From: JAZKFT01 sp963845495
GTDB taxonomy: Bacteria; Bacteroidota; Bacteroidia; Chitinophagales; Chitinophagaceae
Length of the DNA stretch: 64,000 nucleotides
Direction of reading: 5' to 3'
Assembly: GCA_963845495.1 (NCBI GenBank)
Contig: CAWJTH010000091.1
Coordinates: 32,020-96,019, forward strand
A model generated the notes under the pieces. The model was not told the origin of the DNA, made no database searches, and saw only the letters and a program-made list of their open reading frames with translations. Made by a program: the position numbers and the translations under genes. Positions 35,398-44,802 of this stretch are shown piece by piece. Every line of letters starts with the position of its first letter. Position 1 is the first letter of the stretch.

Positions 35398-36498
35398 ATG
35401 AAAATCAGAACTATCCTGCCTGTTGTTGCCCTGGTAACAACCTTAATGTCTTGTCACCATTCAGATACGGGTGACCAGTTGGGCGACTATTTTAGACGAA
35501 ACGACTTTGCGGGTATCAGGCGTATGTATGCGGCTAGTTTCGTTGTAAACGGTGTAAATTACATTTCTACCGGTTTTACAGGTACCAACAATGCTACCGC
35601 CAGCTATACTCAAGAAACATGGAAGCTGGATACAACCATTAATGCCGCCGCAGGCGGAAACTGGCAGCAAGTAGCCAACTTTCCAGGTGCTGGCCGCTCA
35701 CAAGCTGTTGGCTTTTCTGACGGAAAATACGGGTATGTAGGAACCGGTTTGGATATAAACGGTGCTTATTTGGCTGATTTCCACTTATATGACCCAACTA
35801 CAAATAAATGGGATACAGTAAACAGCACAACTGCTTTCAAAGTTGCCAGCTTTGGTGGTGGCGCACGTTACGGTGCTTGCTCATTTACACTTAATAATGT
35901 TGGATATGTAGGTACCGGTTCAAACGATAACACCTTATTGGACTTTTATAGCTATAGTTTTTCTGGTAATGCTTGGAAGCACATTGCTGATTTAGGCCAT
36001 AAAACGGTTGGTGCTACATCGTTCGTTGTTAATGGGTTAGGCTATGTTGTGGGCGGTGCAGATGGCTCTGGTTCTCAATCAAAATATTTCTGGGAATATC
36101 ACCCAGATACCAACGGTGGTAGCTGGGTTTCGAAAAGGCAAATTATCAATGCTACCGATTCAAGCTTTGATGATCTGTACACTTCCATTCAACGCCAAAA
36201 TGCGGTTGCTTTGGTTATCCAAAGCCCACTAGTTAACTATAAACAAGTTTATTTAATGCAAGGTCAAAATGGTTCGGCCTTAAATAGCTGCTGGTTGTGG
36301 GATCCACCTAATGATCAATGGACATTGCAAAACCCTTACCCAGGTCAAGCTCGTTTAGGTGCAGTTCCTATTCAATTTGGTAACCGTGGTTTTTTTGCAA
36401 CAGGTGGTAGTTCGGCTGGCGGTACTTCATCGTCGTTGTATGATAATGTGGTTGAATACTTGCCTGGTATAGCATTGAATACCAATGACTGGCAATAA
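35398..36498 (+). CDS. Kelch-repeat lipoprotein
   Basis: 366 residues. Lipoprotein signal with lipobox TLMSC (Cys19). The mature part has about five kelch-like blades, each with a Gly-rich turn and spaced Tyr/Trp: SFVVNGVNYISTGFTG, GYVGTGLDINGAYLADFHLY, GYVGTGSNDNTLLDFYSY, GYVVGGADGSGSQSKYFWEY, GFFATGGSSAGGTSSSLYD. A beta-propeller at the cell surface or in the periplasm is predicted; ligand unknown. A terminator follows, and a DUF4907 lipoprotein gene comes 74 bases later on the same strand. Confidence 0.8.
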   Translation: MKIRTILPVVALVTTLMSCHHSDTGDQLGDYFRRNDFAGIRRMYAASFVVNGVNYISTGFTGTNNATASYTQETWKLDTTINAAAGGNWQQVANFPGAGRSQAVGFSDGKYGYVGTGLDINGAYLADFHLYDPTTNKWDTVNSTTAFKVASFGGGARYGACSFTLNNVGYVGTGSNDNTLLDFYSYSFSGNAWKHIADLGHKTVGATSFVVNGLGYVVGGADGSGSQSKYFWEYHPDTNGGSWVSKRQIINATDSSFDDLYTSIQRQNAVALVIQSPLVNYKQVYLMQGQNGSALNSCWLWDPPNDQWTLQNPYPGQARLGAVPIQFGNRGFFATGGSSAGGTSSSLYDNVVEYLPGIALNTNDWQ

Positions 36499-36512
36499 AA
36501 TATATGTATTGA

Positions 36513-36551
36513 AAAAGGCTGCACGTATTAGCGTTGCAGCCTTTTGTTTTT
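36513..36551 (+). terminator. Terminator of the kelch gene
   Basis: Stem AAAAGGCTGCA/TGCAGCCTTTT (36513-36523, 36535-36545) followed by a G and six T. Confidence 0.8.
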
Positions 36552-36572
36552 TAAAAGCAATAAACAGAGAAG

Positions 36573-36944
36573 ATGAATTTATTTAAGAAAATAACTGGAT
36601 GTTTAGCATTTGTCGGTTTCAGTTTGCTAATTGCTTGCAATAGCTCAGAACCAACTCCCGGTAAATCTGCCAGCGATATTGACACTACTTCACAAAAAAA
36701 TAGCACTTCCGCAGAGGCAACCGCCTACAAACTTGAAAAAGATACTGGTTGGGGTTATAAGATTTTTGTGAATAACAAACAATATATCAACCAAAGGCAA
36801 ATACCGTTTATTCAAGGTATTAAAACATTTGCTACTAAAGAAGATGCACAAAAATTAGGCGATTGGGTAGCAAGCCAAATTAAAAAGGGCGAGCCATTTG
36901 GGGTGAATGATTCAATCCTTAAAAAGCTTGATATTAAATATTAA
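36573..36944 (+). CDS. DUF4907 lipoprotein
   Basis: 123 residues. Lipoprotein signal with lipobox LLIAC (Cys22), a Ser/Thr-rich linker, then the DUF4907 core: GWGYKIFVNNKQYINQRQIP, IQGIKTFATKEDAQKL and a C-terminal LGDWVASQIKKGE helix. Small envelope protein of unknown function. The location beside a kelch lipoprotein and near DUF4270 suggests a shared surface role. Confidence 0.85.
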   Translation: MNLFKKITGCLAFVGFSLLIACNSSEPTPGKSASDIDTTSQKNSTSAEATAYKLEKDTGWGYKIFVNNKQYINQRQIPFIQGIKTFATKEDAQKLGDWVASQIKKGEPFGVNDSILKKLDIKY

Positions 36945-36951
36945 AGTGAAT

Positions 36952-37023
36952 GGGCAATAGTGAATAGTGAAATAAAGACTAAAAGTCATTCATTCTTCAC
37001 TATTGCCTATTCACTATTCACTA
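36952..37023. repeat. TAGTGAATAGTGAA inverted repeat between DUF4907 and cysS
   Basis: GGGCAATAGTGAATAGTGAA at 36952-36971 and its near complement at 36996-37020. The right arm supplies the TAG stop of cysS (37021-37023 on the minus strand). It may act as a terminator for both convergent genes. Confidence 0.7.
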
Positions 37024-38514
37024 TACCATCGAATAAGTCACATTTCCATCCTTTTCATCTTTTAGCTCTATTCCCATTTCTTGCAATTGTTTACGGATGG
37101 AATCGCTGGTGGCATAATCTTTCTTTTGCTTTGCTTGCTTGCGAAAGTCGATCAACAACTGTATTACGCCTTCCATTTTTTCGTTACCAGCGCCTTTCTC
37201 ATCTTTCAATCCAAAAATATCTTCCAAAAAAGCGGTCATTTGCTTTTGAAGTAATAACAATGTTTCGCTGCTTAAAGCATCAGCCGGAATATGTTTATCT
37301 TTTATGCCATTTATAATTGGCACCAATTCAAACATATTGGCCAAAACTTTTGCGGTGTTAAAATCATCGTCCATAAACTCGGTAAACTCAGCAATCAACG
37401 TCCGAACCTTTGCATCTAATTCAATATCAACGGCTTTACTGCTATCGGCTAACCGCCAACCGCCAACTACTTTATAAGCCTCCCATAATCTACGCAATCC
37501 TTTTTCGGCCGCTTGCAATGCCTCGTTGCTAAAGTCTAATGTGCTGCGGTAATGCGTTTGCAAAATAGAAAAACGAATGGCCATCGGGCTATATGCTTTT
37601 TCCAACATGGGATGATTGCCGCTAAACAATTCCGTTAATTTAATAACGTTATTATAGCTTTTACCCATCTTTTTGCCGTTGATGGTAATCATGTTATTAT
37701 GTATCCAATACCTTGCACACACATGGCCGCCATTGCAAATGCTGCTTTGCGCAATTTCGCTTTCGTGGTGCGGAAATTGTAAATCCATGCCGCCGCCATG
37801 AATATCGAATTGTTCTCCCAAGTATTTTTTGCTCATGGCGCTGCACTCAATGTGCCAACCCGGAAAACCTTCACCCCAAGGACTTGGCCACCGCATAATA
37901 TGACCCGGCGTAGCTGCTTTCCAAAGCGCAAAATCGGCCGATGCCCTTTTTTCCTCCTGTCCGTCCAAAGTTCTGGTGTTTTCCAATAAATCTTCCATCA
38001 CACGGCCGCTCAGTTTTCCGTACGGATAATGTTCGGCATATTTTTTCACATCAAAATATACACTGCCATTGCTTTCGTAAGCATAACCGGCAGTAATAAT
38101 TTGTTTTATCATTTCAATTTGCTCCACAATATGGCCGGTTGCGGTAGGTTCAATACTTGGTTCAATATTGTTGAACTCCTTCATAGCCCAATGAAAAAGA
38201 TTGGTATATTTCTGTACCAGTTCCATTGGTTCCAATTTTTCAAGCACTGCTTTCTTGCCAATTTTATCTTCCGCTTCGCGGCCTTCTTCTTCAAAATGGC
38301 CGGCATCCGTAATATTGCGAACATAACGGACTTTGTTCCCCAAATAGGTTAAGTATCTGAAAATTACATCGAAAGTGATATAAGGGCGGGAATGCCCCAT
38401 GTGGCTTTCGCCACTTACGGTAGGGCCGCACACATATAAACCTACGTGGCCGGGTGTAATCGGTTCAAACTTTTCTTTTTGCCGGGTGTATGAATTATAA
38501 ACGTGCAAAGGCAT
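37021..38514 (-). CDS. cysS: Cysteinyl-tRNA synthetase
   Basis: 497 residues, class I synthetase charging tRNA-Cys. Signature HIGH-like motif as HMGH (GESHMGHSRPYITFD, about residues 35-50), the zinc-site strings YVCGPTVSG and GWHIECSAMS with HGGGMDLQFPHHESE, and KMSKS-like KMGKS (about 280). The C-terminal helical domain is complete, ending NVTYSMV. Normal length. A single gene; its stop lies in a dispersed repeat. Confidence 0.97.
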   Translation of the reverse strand: MPLHVYNSYTRQKEKFEPITPGHVGLYVCGPTVSGESHMGHSRPYITFDVIFRYLTYLGNKVRYVRNITDAGHFEEEGREAEDKIGKKAVLEKLEPMELVQKYTNLFHWAMKEFNNIEPSIEPTATGHIVEQIEMIKQIITAGYAYESNGSVYFDVKKYAEHYPYGKLSGRVMEDLLENTRTLDGQEEKRASADFALWKAATPGHIMRWPSPWGEGFPGWHIECSAMSKKYLGEQFDIHGGGMDLQFPHHESEIAQSSICNGGHVCARYWIHNNMITINGKKMGKSYNNVIKLTELFSGNHPMLEKAYSPMAIRFSILQTHYRSTLDFSNEALQAAEKGLRRLWEAYKVVGGWRLADSSKAVDIELDAKVRTLIAEFTEFMDDDFNTAKVLANMFELVPIINGIKDKHIPADALSSETLLLLQKQMTAFLEDIFGLKDEKGAGNEKMEGVIQLLIDFRKQAKQKKDYATSDSIRKQLQEMGIELKDEKDGNVTYSMV

Positions 38515-38677
38515 TTCAAAATAAATTAGAAATAAGGAATAAAAAACAGCGAAATAAGGAAGTTTGCGCCAATAAAACTAGCAACAATAATTTTCGGTAT
38601 CGAAAAGAAATATCGGTACGGATAAAAAATAATGACTTAATGATAAATGACTCATTGATCTAAGTTGAAGCGGCAAT

Positions 38678-39793
38678 TTAAGGTTTTTTCTCAAACCTAA
38701 TATCTGCAATTACTGGCCAATGATCGCTGTAGCGTTTGTTGCCAACTGTAAATTGGTCTACGGTAAACCTGTTATCGCACAAAATATAATCGATACGCAA
38801 TGTTGGTGCCAATGAAATAAATGTTCTGCCCAAGCCGAAGCCATTTTCCATGAAAGCATCGCGGCGGCTGCCCCTTATTTGCCAATAAGCAAAACTATTT
38901 GGTACACTATTGAAATCGCCGCAAACAATTTCAGGAAACGGACAACTATCTACCAAAGCCCTAATTTGCGTAGCCTGCTCTGCCCGCAATTGAAGGGCGT
39001 TTCTCATCTTCACCAAAAAACTTTTATTTGCGGGATTAGCCACGTCGCCATGGTCTTTTACTTCTTCTAAATACCTATAATCGTTTGGGCTAAATCTAAA
39101 TGATTGTAAATGAGTGGTGTAGATGCGAAGCGTATCATTATTTTTTACCAAATCAGCATACAATAAACTTTCCCTGCCATGTTCGTAAGGAACACGAGTT
39201 GTATCAAACAACGGAAGTTTTGAGAAAATGACCACGCCGCTTTGGTAGTTTACCGTCTTTTTTACATAATCTTTCGAAAAGAAAAAATATTGATAGCCCA
39301 TGTCTTTCATTTTCTTTATGTGGTTACCGGCCAAGCCATTGCTATCGTATTGAGAGAATTCTTGCATGCAAACCACGTCGGGCATGGTAGCTTTTATATA
39401 AGAAAAAATATTGGAAGCCGCAGTGGCTGCTTCGCCTTTTTCTAAACCTTCAAAAATGCGCACATTCCAAGTCATAACCCGAAGGGCCGAACTTCGCCTG
39501 GCATATTCAAACCGATCTTGCTTGAAACTAAAAATAACAGAAACCTGCTTCCACGATAATAAAATGGGCAATAAAGAAATGACGCAAAATTTTGGCTTTA
39601 CAATAATCCAAAAAAATAAAAAAAACAACATCCCAATTAACAGATATGGAAATGCCAGACCAAAAAGACCAAGCCACCAAAATATTTTGGGATCAGCTGT
39701 TGGTAAAAGAAGGGCTAATAAAAATACCAAGGCAACCAACATATTGGTAATAATAAGTGCTCGTTTACCGAATTTTCGAAAACTGAATGCCAT
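38678..39793 (-). CDS. Membrane-anchored endonuclease/exonuclease/phosphatase (EEP) family protein A
   Basis: 371 residues. Three N-terminal membrane segments (about 12-32, 37-65, 67-80), then an EEP domain: LRVMTWNVRIFEG, the metal-binding glutamate in CMQEFSQYD, TTHLQSFRFSP, CGDFNSVPNSFAY, RIDYILCDN and SDHWPVIADI. All canonical catalytic residues are present. EEP proteins hydrolyse phosphodiesters of nucleic acids, lipids or sugars; the substrate here is unknown. The catalytic domain is likely periplasmic. Tandem paralogue of the next gene upstream. Confidence 0.85.
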   Translation of the reverse strand: MAFSFRKFGKRALIITNMLVALVFLLALLLPTADPKIFWWLGLFGLAFPYLLIGMLFFLFFWIIVKPKFCVISLLPILLSWKQVSVIFSFKQDRFEYARRSSALRVMTWNVRIFEGLEKGEAATAASNIFSYIKATMPDVVCMQEFSQYDSNGLAGNHIKKMKDMGYQYFFFSKDYVKKTVNYQSGVVIFSKLPLFDTTRVPYEHGRESLLYADLVKNNDTLRIYTTHLQSFRFSPNDYRYLEEVKDHGDVANPANKSFLVKMRNALQLRAEQATQIRALVDSCPFPEIVCGDFNSVPNSFAYWQIRGSRRDAFMENGFGLGRTFISLAPTLRIDYILCDNRFTVDQFTVGNKRYSDHWPVIADIRFEKKP

Positions 39794-39936
39794 AGATATT
39801 TGCCAATTTTAATTTGTAAGTGAAAGATAACGCATTCAGTTTGCTTACTGTGGAAAATTGGAAAATCGCAAATGAAAACTTGCTACACAAAAATGAAAAA
39901 GGTCGATAAAAACTTCATATGTAAGAGCACTAGTTA

Positions 39937-41076
39937 TTACCACTTTACATCCATTACCTGCGGATAATGGTCGCTCATAAAAATTTTATCACATTTAAAT
40001 TGAAGGATTTCAATAGATGGATCCGCCATTAAATAATCGATTCGCAAAGTGGGGGAAATGCTAGAATAAGTGGTGCCCAAGCCAAAACCTTTTTCCAAAA
40101 ATGCATCATTAAAATTACCTTTTATAGTATGGTAACAATAACTGCTGGGTACTTCATTCATATCCATTGAAAGAATAACCGGATATGGACTTTTATCTAG
40201 TTCTTTTCTTAATTGATTAGCCTGCACGGCATGATAAGGCAGGTAATGCTCAATCTTATCAAATTTTCCACTTCTGTAATTTAGCAACGAATCTTCAGAA
40301 TGATCCCATTCCGGAACAACCGTTTCCTTATTCCCGAGCCACATGCTTTGTAAATGCGTTGTTACAATCCTACGCGTAATTCCGTTGATAGTAACATCGG
40401 CCATTATAAAACCTTCAGGAATCTTTTTTCCTGAATATTTTATAAACTGGATATTTTTCAACGGATATTTTGAAAAAATGGCAATACCAATTTGGAAGAA
40501 ATTCCAATAGGTTAAAAAGTTATAGTTATCGCCTACAAAGTAATTTTGGTATTTTAGTTTATTTGTAAAATAATTAAGGTTGGATGCCACCAAAGGATTG
40601 TATAATTCCGAAAAATCTTGGATACAAATAATATCAGCATGTTGGTTAGCTATGTAATTTAATATTTGATGCCTTTTGCTGATTAGTGTGTCAAATGGAT
40701 TCAATTGCCCATCAAAATTTCGCACATTGTAACCCAGTATCCTTATTGTTCCAGCTTGTTTTTCTTTATTAAAATTTTGATTTGGGTGAAGACCAACAAT
40801 GGCATGTATGTTTTTAAAACCCATTAGGATGCAGATCAACAATAATATTGCAATTTTTCTATTAATGAAAATCCAAATAATTATCAAAAAAAATATACAA
40901 CACAATAAAATAGGGAAACCAATACCTAACAAACCCATTGGTAACCAATCATTTGCACCAATAAAAGGAGTTAAGCAACTGATTAAATATACAGCCGCAG
41001 TAATAGCAGAAAGCAGATAAAAAGCTACGGTGATAATTCGTTTCAAAAAGGATAATTTATTTAAAGTTGAACGCAA
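39937..41076 (-). CDS. Membrane-anchored EEP family protein B (paralogue of A)
   Basis: 379 residues with the same plan: three N-terminal membrane segments, then an EEP domain (IRILGYNVRNFDG, TTHLQSMWLGN, RIDYLMADP, SDHYPQVMDV). Two catalytic positions differ from its neighbour: the metal glutamate motif QEF is QDF (CIQDFSELY), and GDFN is MDMN (SMDMNEVPSSY). Asp and Asn of the second motif are kept, so it may still be active with altered metal binding. Tandem duplication with divergence. Confidence 0.85.
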   Translation of the reverse strand: MRSTLNKLSFLKRIITVAFYLLSAITAAVYLISCLTPFIGANDWLPMGLLGIGFPILLCCIFFLIIIWIFINRKIAILLLICILMGFKNIHAIVGLHPNQNFNKEKQAGTIRILGYNVRNFDGQLNPFDTLISKRHQILNYIANQHADIICIQDFSELYNPLVASNLNYFTNKLKYQNYFVGDNYNFLTYWNFFQIGIAIFSKYPLKNIQFIKYSGKKIPEGFIMADVTINGITRRIVTTHLQSMWLGNKETVVPEWDHSEDSLLNYRSGKFDKIEHYLPYHAVQANQLRKELDKSPYPVILSMDMNEVPSSYCYHTIKGNFNDAFLEKGFGLGTTYSSISPTLRIDYLMADPSIEILQFKCDKIFMSDHYPQVMDVKW

Positions 41077-41178
41077 ATTTACATTGGCTTGCTATCGCTA
41101 AAACATGGGCTGGTATCACATAAAAGATTAATCTATTAATATAATATCAGCTTTTTATGCCTAAAATCTAGTACAACT

Positions 41179-42087
41179 TTACAAATCCTTACTGGCTCTC
41201 TTTAAATATTCTTTTTCTTCTTCGTTTAAAAAATGATAACCGTCGCGGCTTATTTTGTCCAATATTTCATCAATTTTTTGCTGGGTGATATTGCTGGTTT
41301 TTTTAAAAGGCTGGCCCTTTGCTTCATAAAAAACCTCATGCTTCATTTGGTGTTTTATTTTTTGTTGACGAGGCTCAAACATGTGAAAAAACCAGTGATA
41401 AAGGCTATGCATCCATGCCCCCCAATCGTTGCCCGAGCGTAAGCTTTTGATATAAGCAAAACCAACCAAACCCCCAGAAAGATGAGCTACGCCTACGCCG
41501 CCGCCGTAGCCAGACATTAAAGCAAAATCAAGTGTCGCAAAAATTAAAGTAAGCACCCAAAGCGGGATACCGCCTAAAATCATCGGGAAAATTCTATAAT
41601 CGGGTGCGATGGTAGTAGTTGCAACGGCAATTGCCATAATAGATGCGCCGCCGCCATACAAAGAAAGATTGGGTAACTCAGCATGGAAAACCGGAAAAAC
41701 ATTTACCATGAGCAGGAAAAAGATACCGCCAACAAAACCACCATATAAATACAGCGGAGCTAAATGCCTGTTGCCTGTTAAATCTTGCATAATATACCCA
41801 AACGACCAAAGGCAAAGCATATTCCCGATCATGTGGCCAACGCTAACCTGCGAAAACATGTAGGTGATTAAAACCCATGGCCGGCTCAATAATTTATCTA
41901 AACTACCGGGTACCACAAACCATGAAAATACGTTGCTGTTAAAATGTTCCAAGTCTATTTTGCTTAGAAAAAAAATGATCATCACAAAATTTAAGAACAC
42001 AAAAAGTATTGCGTTAATAGCAATTAGCGCCATCAAGGCATTGCCGTCTTCGCCTAATAATATTTTTCTTTTTCTATATTGTTCCAT
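41179..42087 (-). CDS. Rhomboid-family intramembrane serine protease with cytosolic C-terminal extension
   Basis: 302 residues, six predicted membrane segments. Rhomboid features: GHMIGNMLCLWSFG (HxxxN on the second helix), catalytic serine in GGGASIMAIA (about residue 150) and catalytic histidine in GVAHLSGGLVGF (about 208). The last 80 residues are hydrophilic (QQKIDEILDKISRDGYHFLN, EEKEYLKRASKDL), a tail common in Bacteroidota rhomboids. It cleaves membrane proteins within the bilayer; substrate unknown. Downstream neighbour of a second rhomboid on the same strand. Confidence 0.88.
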   Translation of the reverse strand: MEQYRKRKILLGEDGNALMALIAINAILFVFLNFVMIIFFLSKIDLEHFNSNVFSWFVVPGSLDKLLSRPWVLITYMFSQVSVGHMIGNMLCLWSFGYIMQDLTGNRHLAPLYLYGGFVGGIFFLLMVNVFPVFHAELPNLSLYGGGASIMAIAVATTTIAPDYRIFPMILGGIPLWVLTLIFATLDFALMSGYGGGVGVAHLSGGLVGFAYIKSLRSGNDWGAWMHSLYHWFFHMFEPRQQKIKHQMKHEVFYEAKGQPFKKTSNITQQKIDEILDKISRDGYHFLNEEEKEYLKRASKDL

Positions 42088-42271
42088 TACTGCGATGGAT
42101 TATTTTACAATGAATATTTTAAATTTTAACCACCTAACCAGCGATTTTTGAGGTCGATATTCTTTTTTCAAATTTAAACATTAAACCTGAATTCTGCATT
42201 AACAGCTTAGTTTTCTATGGCATTTTTTGCATTTACTAACAACATAATTGATAGACTATATACAACCAACA

Positions 42272-43120
42272 TCAATAAAATGTTTTCCGGTTCGTCTTGT
42301 TCCAAAAATATACCAATAAAAAGCCCACTAAAGCACCACCCAAATGTGCAAAATGCGCCACAGTGCCACCGGCCGAGTGTTGGAAAGCCATTAATAGTTC
42401 AAAAGTTATATAGCCCAATACAAACCATTTGGCTTTAAGCGGAACAAAGAAATACAAATAGATATATGTATTTGGGAAAAGATATCCAAAAGCCGCAAGG
42501 CAACCGAACACTGCGCCGGAGGCACCTAAAGTTGGTTCTTCCAAGTTTTTTTGTATGATAATTGACATAATCGAAAATCCGTCATCAGAAAACCCGGGAT
42601 TATTGGGGTCAGACTGCCATTCTACAATCATTTTTGTAATTCCGGGATTATCGGAAACATATCTTTTAGAGAATTCTGCAAAGCGGTCGAGACTAGGATG
42701 GATTTTATACTGATTAAACATGGCCAACATTTGATGATTTTCCCAAATTAGTGACCCCATGTGCAAACATGCTGCACCAATGCCGCAAACCAAATAAAAA
42801 ATCAAAAATCGCCTTGGCCCCCAAATATTTTCTAAAATTGATCCAAACATATAAAGCGCAAACATATTGCCGAAAATATGCATAAGACCGCCATGCAAAA
42901 ACATGTGTGTTAAAAATTGCCAAGGCCTAAATAGAGATGATTCAATATTATGCAAGGCAAACAAATTGGTAAACCAGCCTGTTTTTACCTCCAAATCGCC
43001 GCCCGGTTGCACGCCGTCGAAAGTGAGCTGTGCCACAAAAAACAATATGTTTATAATCAATAAGTTTTTTATAATTACCGGCAAAATTTCGAATCTGCTT
43101 GGCCTAAATTCACTGTTCAT
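42272..43120 (-). CDS. Rhomboid-family intramembrane serine protease
   Basis: 282 residues. HGGLMHIFGNMFALYMFG (His and Asn of the oxyanion region), catalytic serine in LGASGAVFGCLAAF and histidine in VAHFAHLGGALVGF. Between them lies an unusually long hydrophilic loop of about 65 residues (HQMLAMFNQYKIHPSLDRF to IIIQKNLEEPT). Predicted active protease. Paired with the rhomboid at 41179-42087, separated by 184 bases. Confidence 0.9.
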   Translation of the reverse strand: MNSEFRPSRFEILPVIIKNLLIINILFFVAQLTFDGVQPGGDLEVKTGWFTNLFALHNIESSLFRPWQFLTHMFLHGGLMHIFGNMFALYMFGSILENIWGPRRFLIFYLVCGIGAACLHMGSLIWENHQMLAMFNQYKIHPSLDRFAEFSKRYVSDNPGITKMIVEWQSDPNNPGFSDDGFSIMSIIIQKNLEEPTLGASGAVFGCLAAFGYLFPNTYIYLYFFVPLKAKWFVLGYITFELLMAFQHSAGGTVAHFAHLGGALVGFLLVYFWNKTNRKTFY

Positions 43121-43180
43121 GTATTAATTTCTTTATCGGTATTTGTTTTAAAATCAGCAATTTGGATGAATTTAAAACAA

Positions 43181-44587
43181 TTATCTTAGCCTAAGTTTTA
43201 CTACGTTTTCAATATGGTGCGTGTGGGGGAACATATCTACAGGCTGCAGCTTTTCAACCATATATTTTGCATCCAATAATTTTAAATCACGTGCCTGCGT
43301 AGCAGGGTTACAACTTACATACACAATTACAGGAGCTGCAATTTGTAATAATTGCTGCACCAGCGCATCGTGCATGCCTACACGTGGCGGGTCGGTCACT
43401 ATTACATCGGGCCGTCCATGCATGGCAAAAAAAGCTTCGTTACATATATCTTCGGCATTGCCCGTAAAAAAATGCGCCGTGTCAATATTATTCATGGCCG
43501 CATTTTCTTTTGCGTCTTCAATGGCTTCGCCAATCGCCTCCACCCCAATTATTTTTTTTGCACCCTTGCTTAAAAAAATGCCAATGCTTCCCGTTCCACA
43601 ATATAAATCATACACCGTTTGCGATCCATCCAATCCTGCAAAATCTCGTACCACCCTATACAATTTTTCGGCCTGTTTTGTGTTTGTTTGAAAAAAAGAT
43701 TTTGGCCCGATTTTAAAACTAAAATCTTCCAGTTTTTCCACCACGTACCCTTCACCAAAATATACTTGCGGTTCAAGATCATTTAAACTGTCGTTATGTT
43801 TTAGGTTAATGGTGTAAAGCAATGTAGTAATGGACGGTTCTTGCTCCATAACGTGTGCCAGTAAAGGATTCAGCCATTCGGGCTTGTCCATACCTACCAC
43901 AATATTTACCATTAATTGCCCTGTGGCGCAAAGCCGCACTTGCATGGTCCGTAAAAAACCTTGGTGCATCCTAATATCATAAAAAGGCCAATTATTTTTT
44001 AGGGCAAATGCTTTTACCAACTTGCGGATACGGTTGGTGGGTTCATTTTGTAAGAAGCAAATATCGATATCTACAACTTTATCGAACATGCCCGGCGCAT
44101 GGAAACCAGCCACGTCTTGATAGCCGGAAATATCTGGATTTTTCACTTCCTCGTTTGTGAGGTAACGCTTGTTGGTAAAAGTATATTCCAGTTTATTGCG
44201 ATAATATCGGGTTTCTACGCAACCTAAAATAGGCATCGTTTCAGGAAGGGCAACTTGACCAATACGCCGCAATTGGTCGATGGTTTGTTGCTGTTTATAT
44301 TGCAATTGTTTTTGATAGGGCAGCATTTGCCATTTGCAACCGCCGCAAACACCAAAATGTGGGCAAAATGGCTGAACCCTTTCTTTAGAGTAGGAATGAA
44401 AAAAAGTAGGCGTGCCTTCGGCCCAATCTTTTTTGTTTTTACTAAGGCGAACATCAACCACATCTCCCGGTACTACTTTTTCTATAAATACCACTTTGCC
44501 TTCCATGCGGGCAATGCTTTTGCCTTCAGCGGCGTAGTCTTCAACCAATAAATTATTAAGTACAATATGTTTATTCTTCTTACGCAT
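43181..44587 (-). CDS. rlmD: 23S rRNA (uracil(1939)-C(5))-methyltransferase RlmD
   Basis: 468 residues. TRAM domain at the N-terminus (residues 8-65), then an iron-sulfur cluster motif with Cys75, Cys81, Cys84 (CPHFGVCGGCKWQML) and a later cysteine in DIDICFLQ, a SAM-binding part (VYDLYCGTGSIGIFL) and the nucleophile cysteine in YVSCNPATQARDL near residue 421. The overall plan matches RlmD/RumA-type RNA uracil methyltransferases; the exact uracil is inferred from the family. Single gene followed by the rhomboids. Confidence 0.92.
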   Translation of the reverse strand: MRKKNKHIVLNNLLVEDYAAEGKSIARMEGKVVFIEKVVPGDVVDVRLSKNKKDWAEGTPTFFHSYSKERVQPFCPHFGVCGGCKWQMLPYQKQLQYKQQQTIDQLRRIGQVALPETMPILGCVETRYYRNKLEYTFTNKRYLTNEEVKNPDISGYQDVAGFHAPGMFDKVVDIDICFLQNEPTNRIRKLVKAFALKNNWPFYDIRMHQGFLRTMQVRLCATGQLMVNIVVGMDKPEWLNPLLAHVMEQEPSITTLLYTINLKHNDSLNDLEPQVYFGEGYVVEKLEDFSFKIGPKSFFQTNTKQAEKLYRVVRDFAGLDGSQTVYDLYCGTGSIGIFLSKGAKKIIGVEAIGEAIEDAKENAAMNNIDTAHFFTGNAEDICNEAFFAMHGRPDVIVTDPPRVGMHDALVQQLLQIAAPVIVYVSCNPATQARDLKLLDAKYMVEKLQPVDMFPHTHHIENVVKLRLR

Positions 44588-44755
44588 GAAGCCGCAAAGC
44601 TATTTGTTTTAAGGCAACATATTTTCTTGAAACAGTTATGAAACAAGCATTTTATGCAGCGGTATTGTAAAATAAAGGATTAATAGAACTAAAAATTTTC
44701 AATTAAGCAATAGGGTAAAGTTGTTTATAATATGTTGTCGGCGTGATAATTACAA

Positions 44756-44780
44756 CAAAACCGCCCCAAAATGGAGCGGC
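44756..44780 (-). terminator. Terminator after the SurA-like gene
   Basis: On the minus strand the stem CCGCTCC/GGGGCGG (plus 44761-44779) is followed by TTTT, 23 bases after the stop. Confidence 0.75.
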
Positions 44781-44802
44781 TTATATAATGATTCTTTAAA
44801 AT

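Noticed and set aside
43221..43691. 156-codon open frame on the plus strand inside rlmD
   Set aside because: Antisense to the conserved methyltransferase domain; low-complexity cysteine/serine composition.
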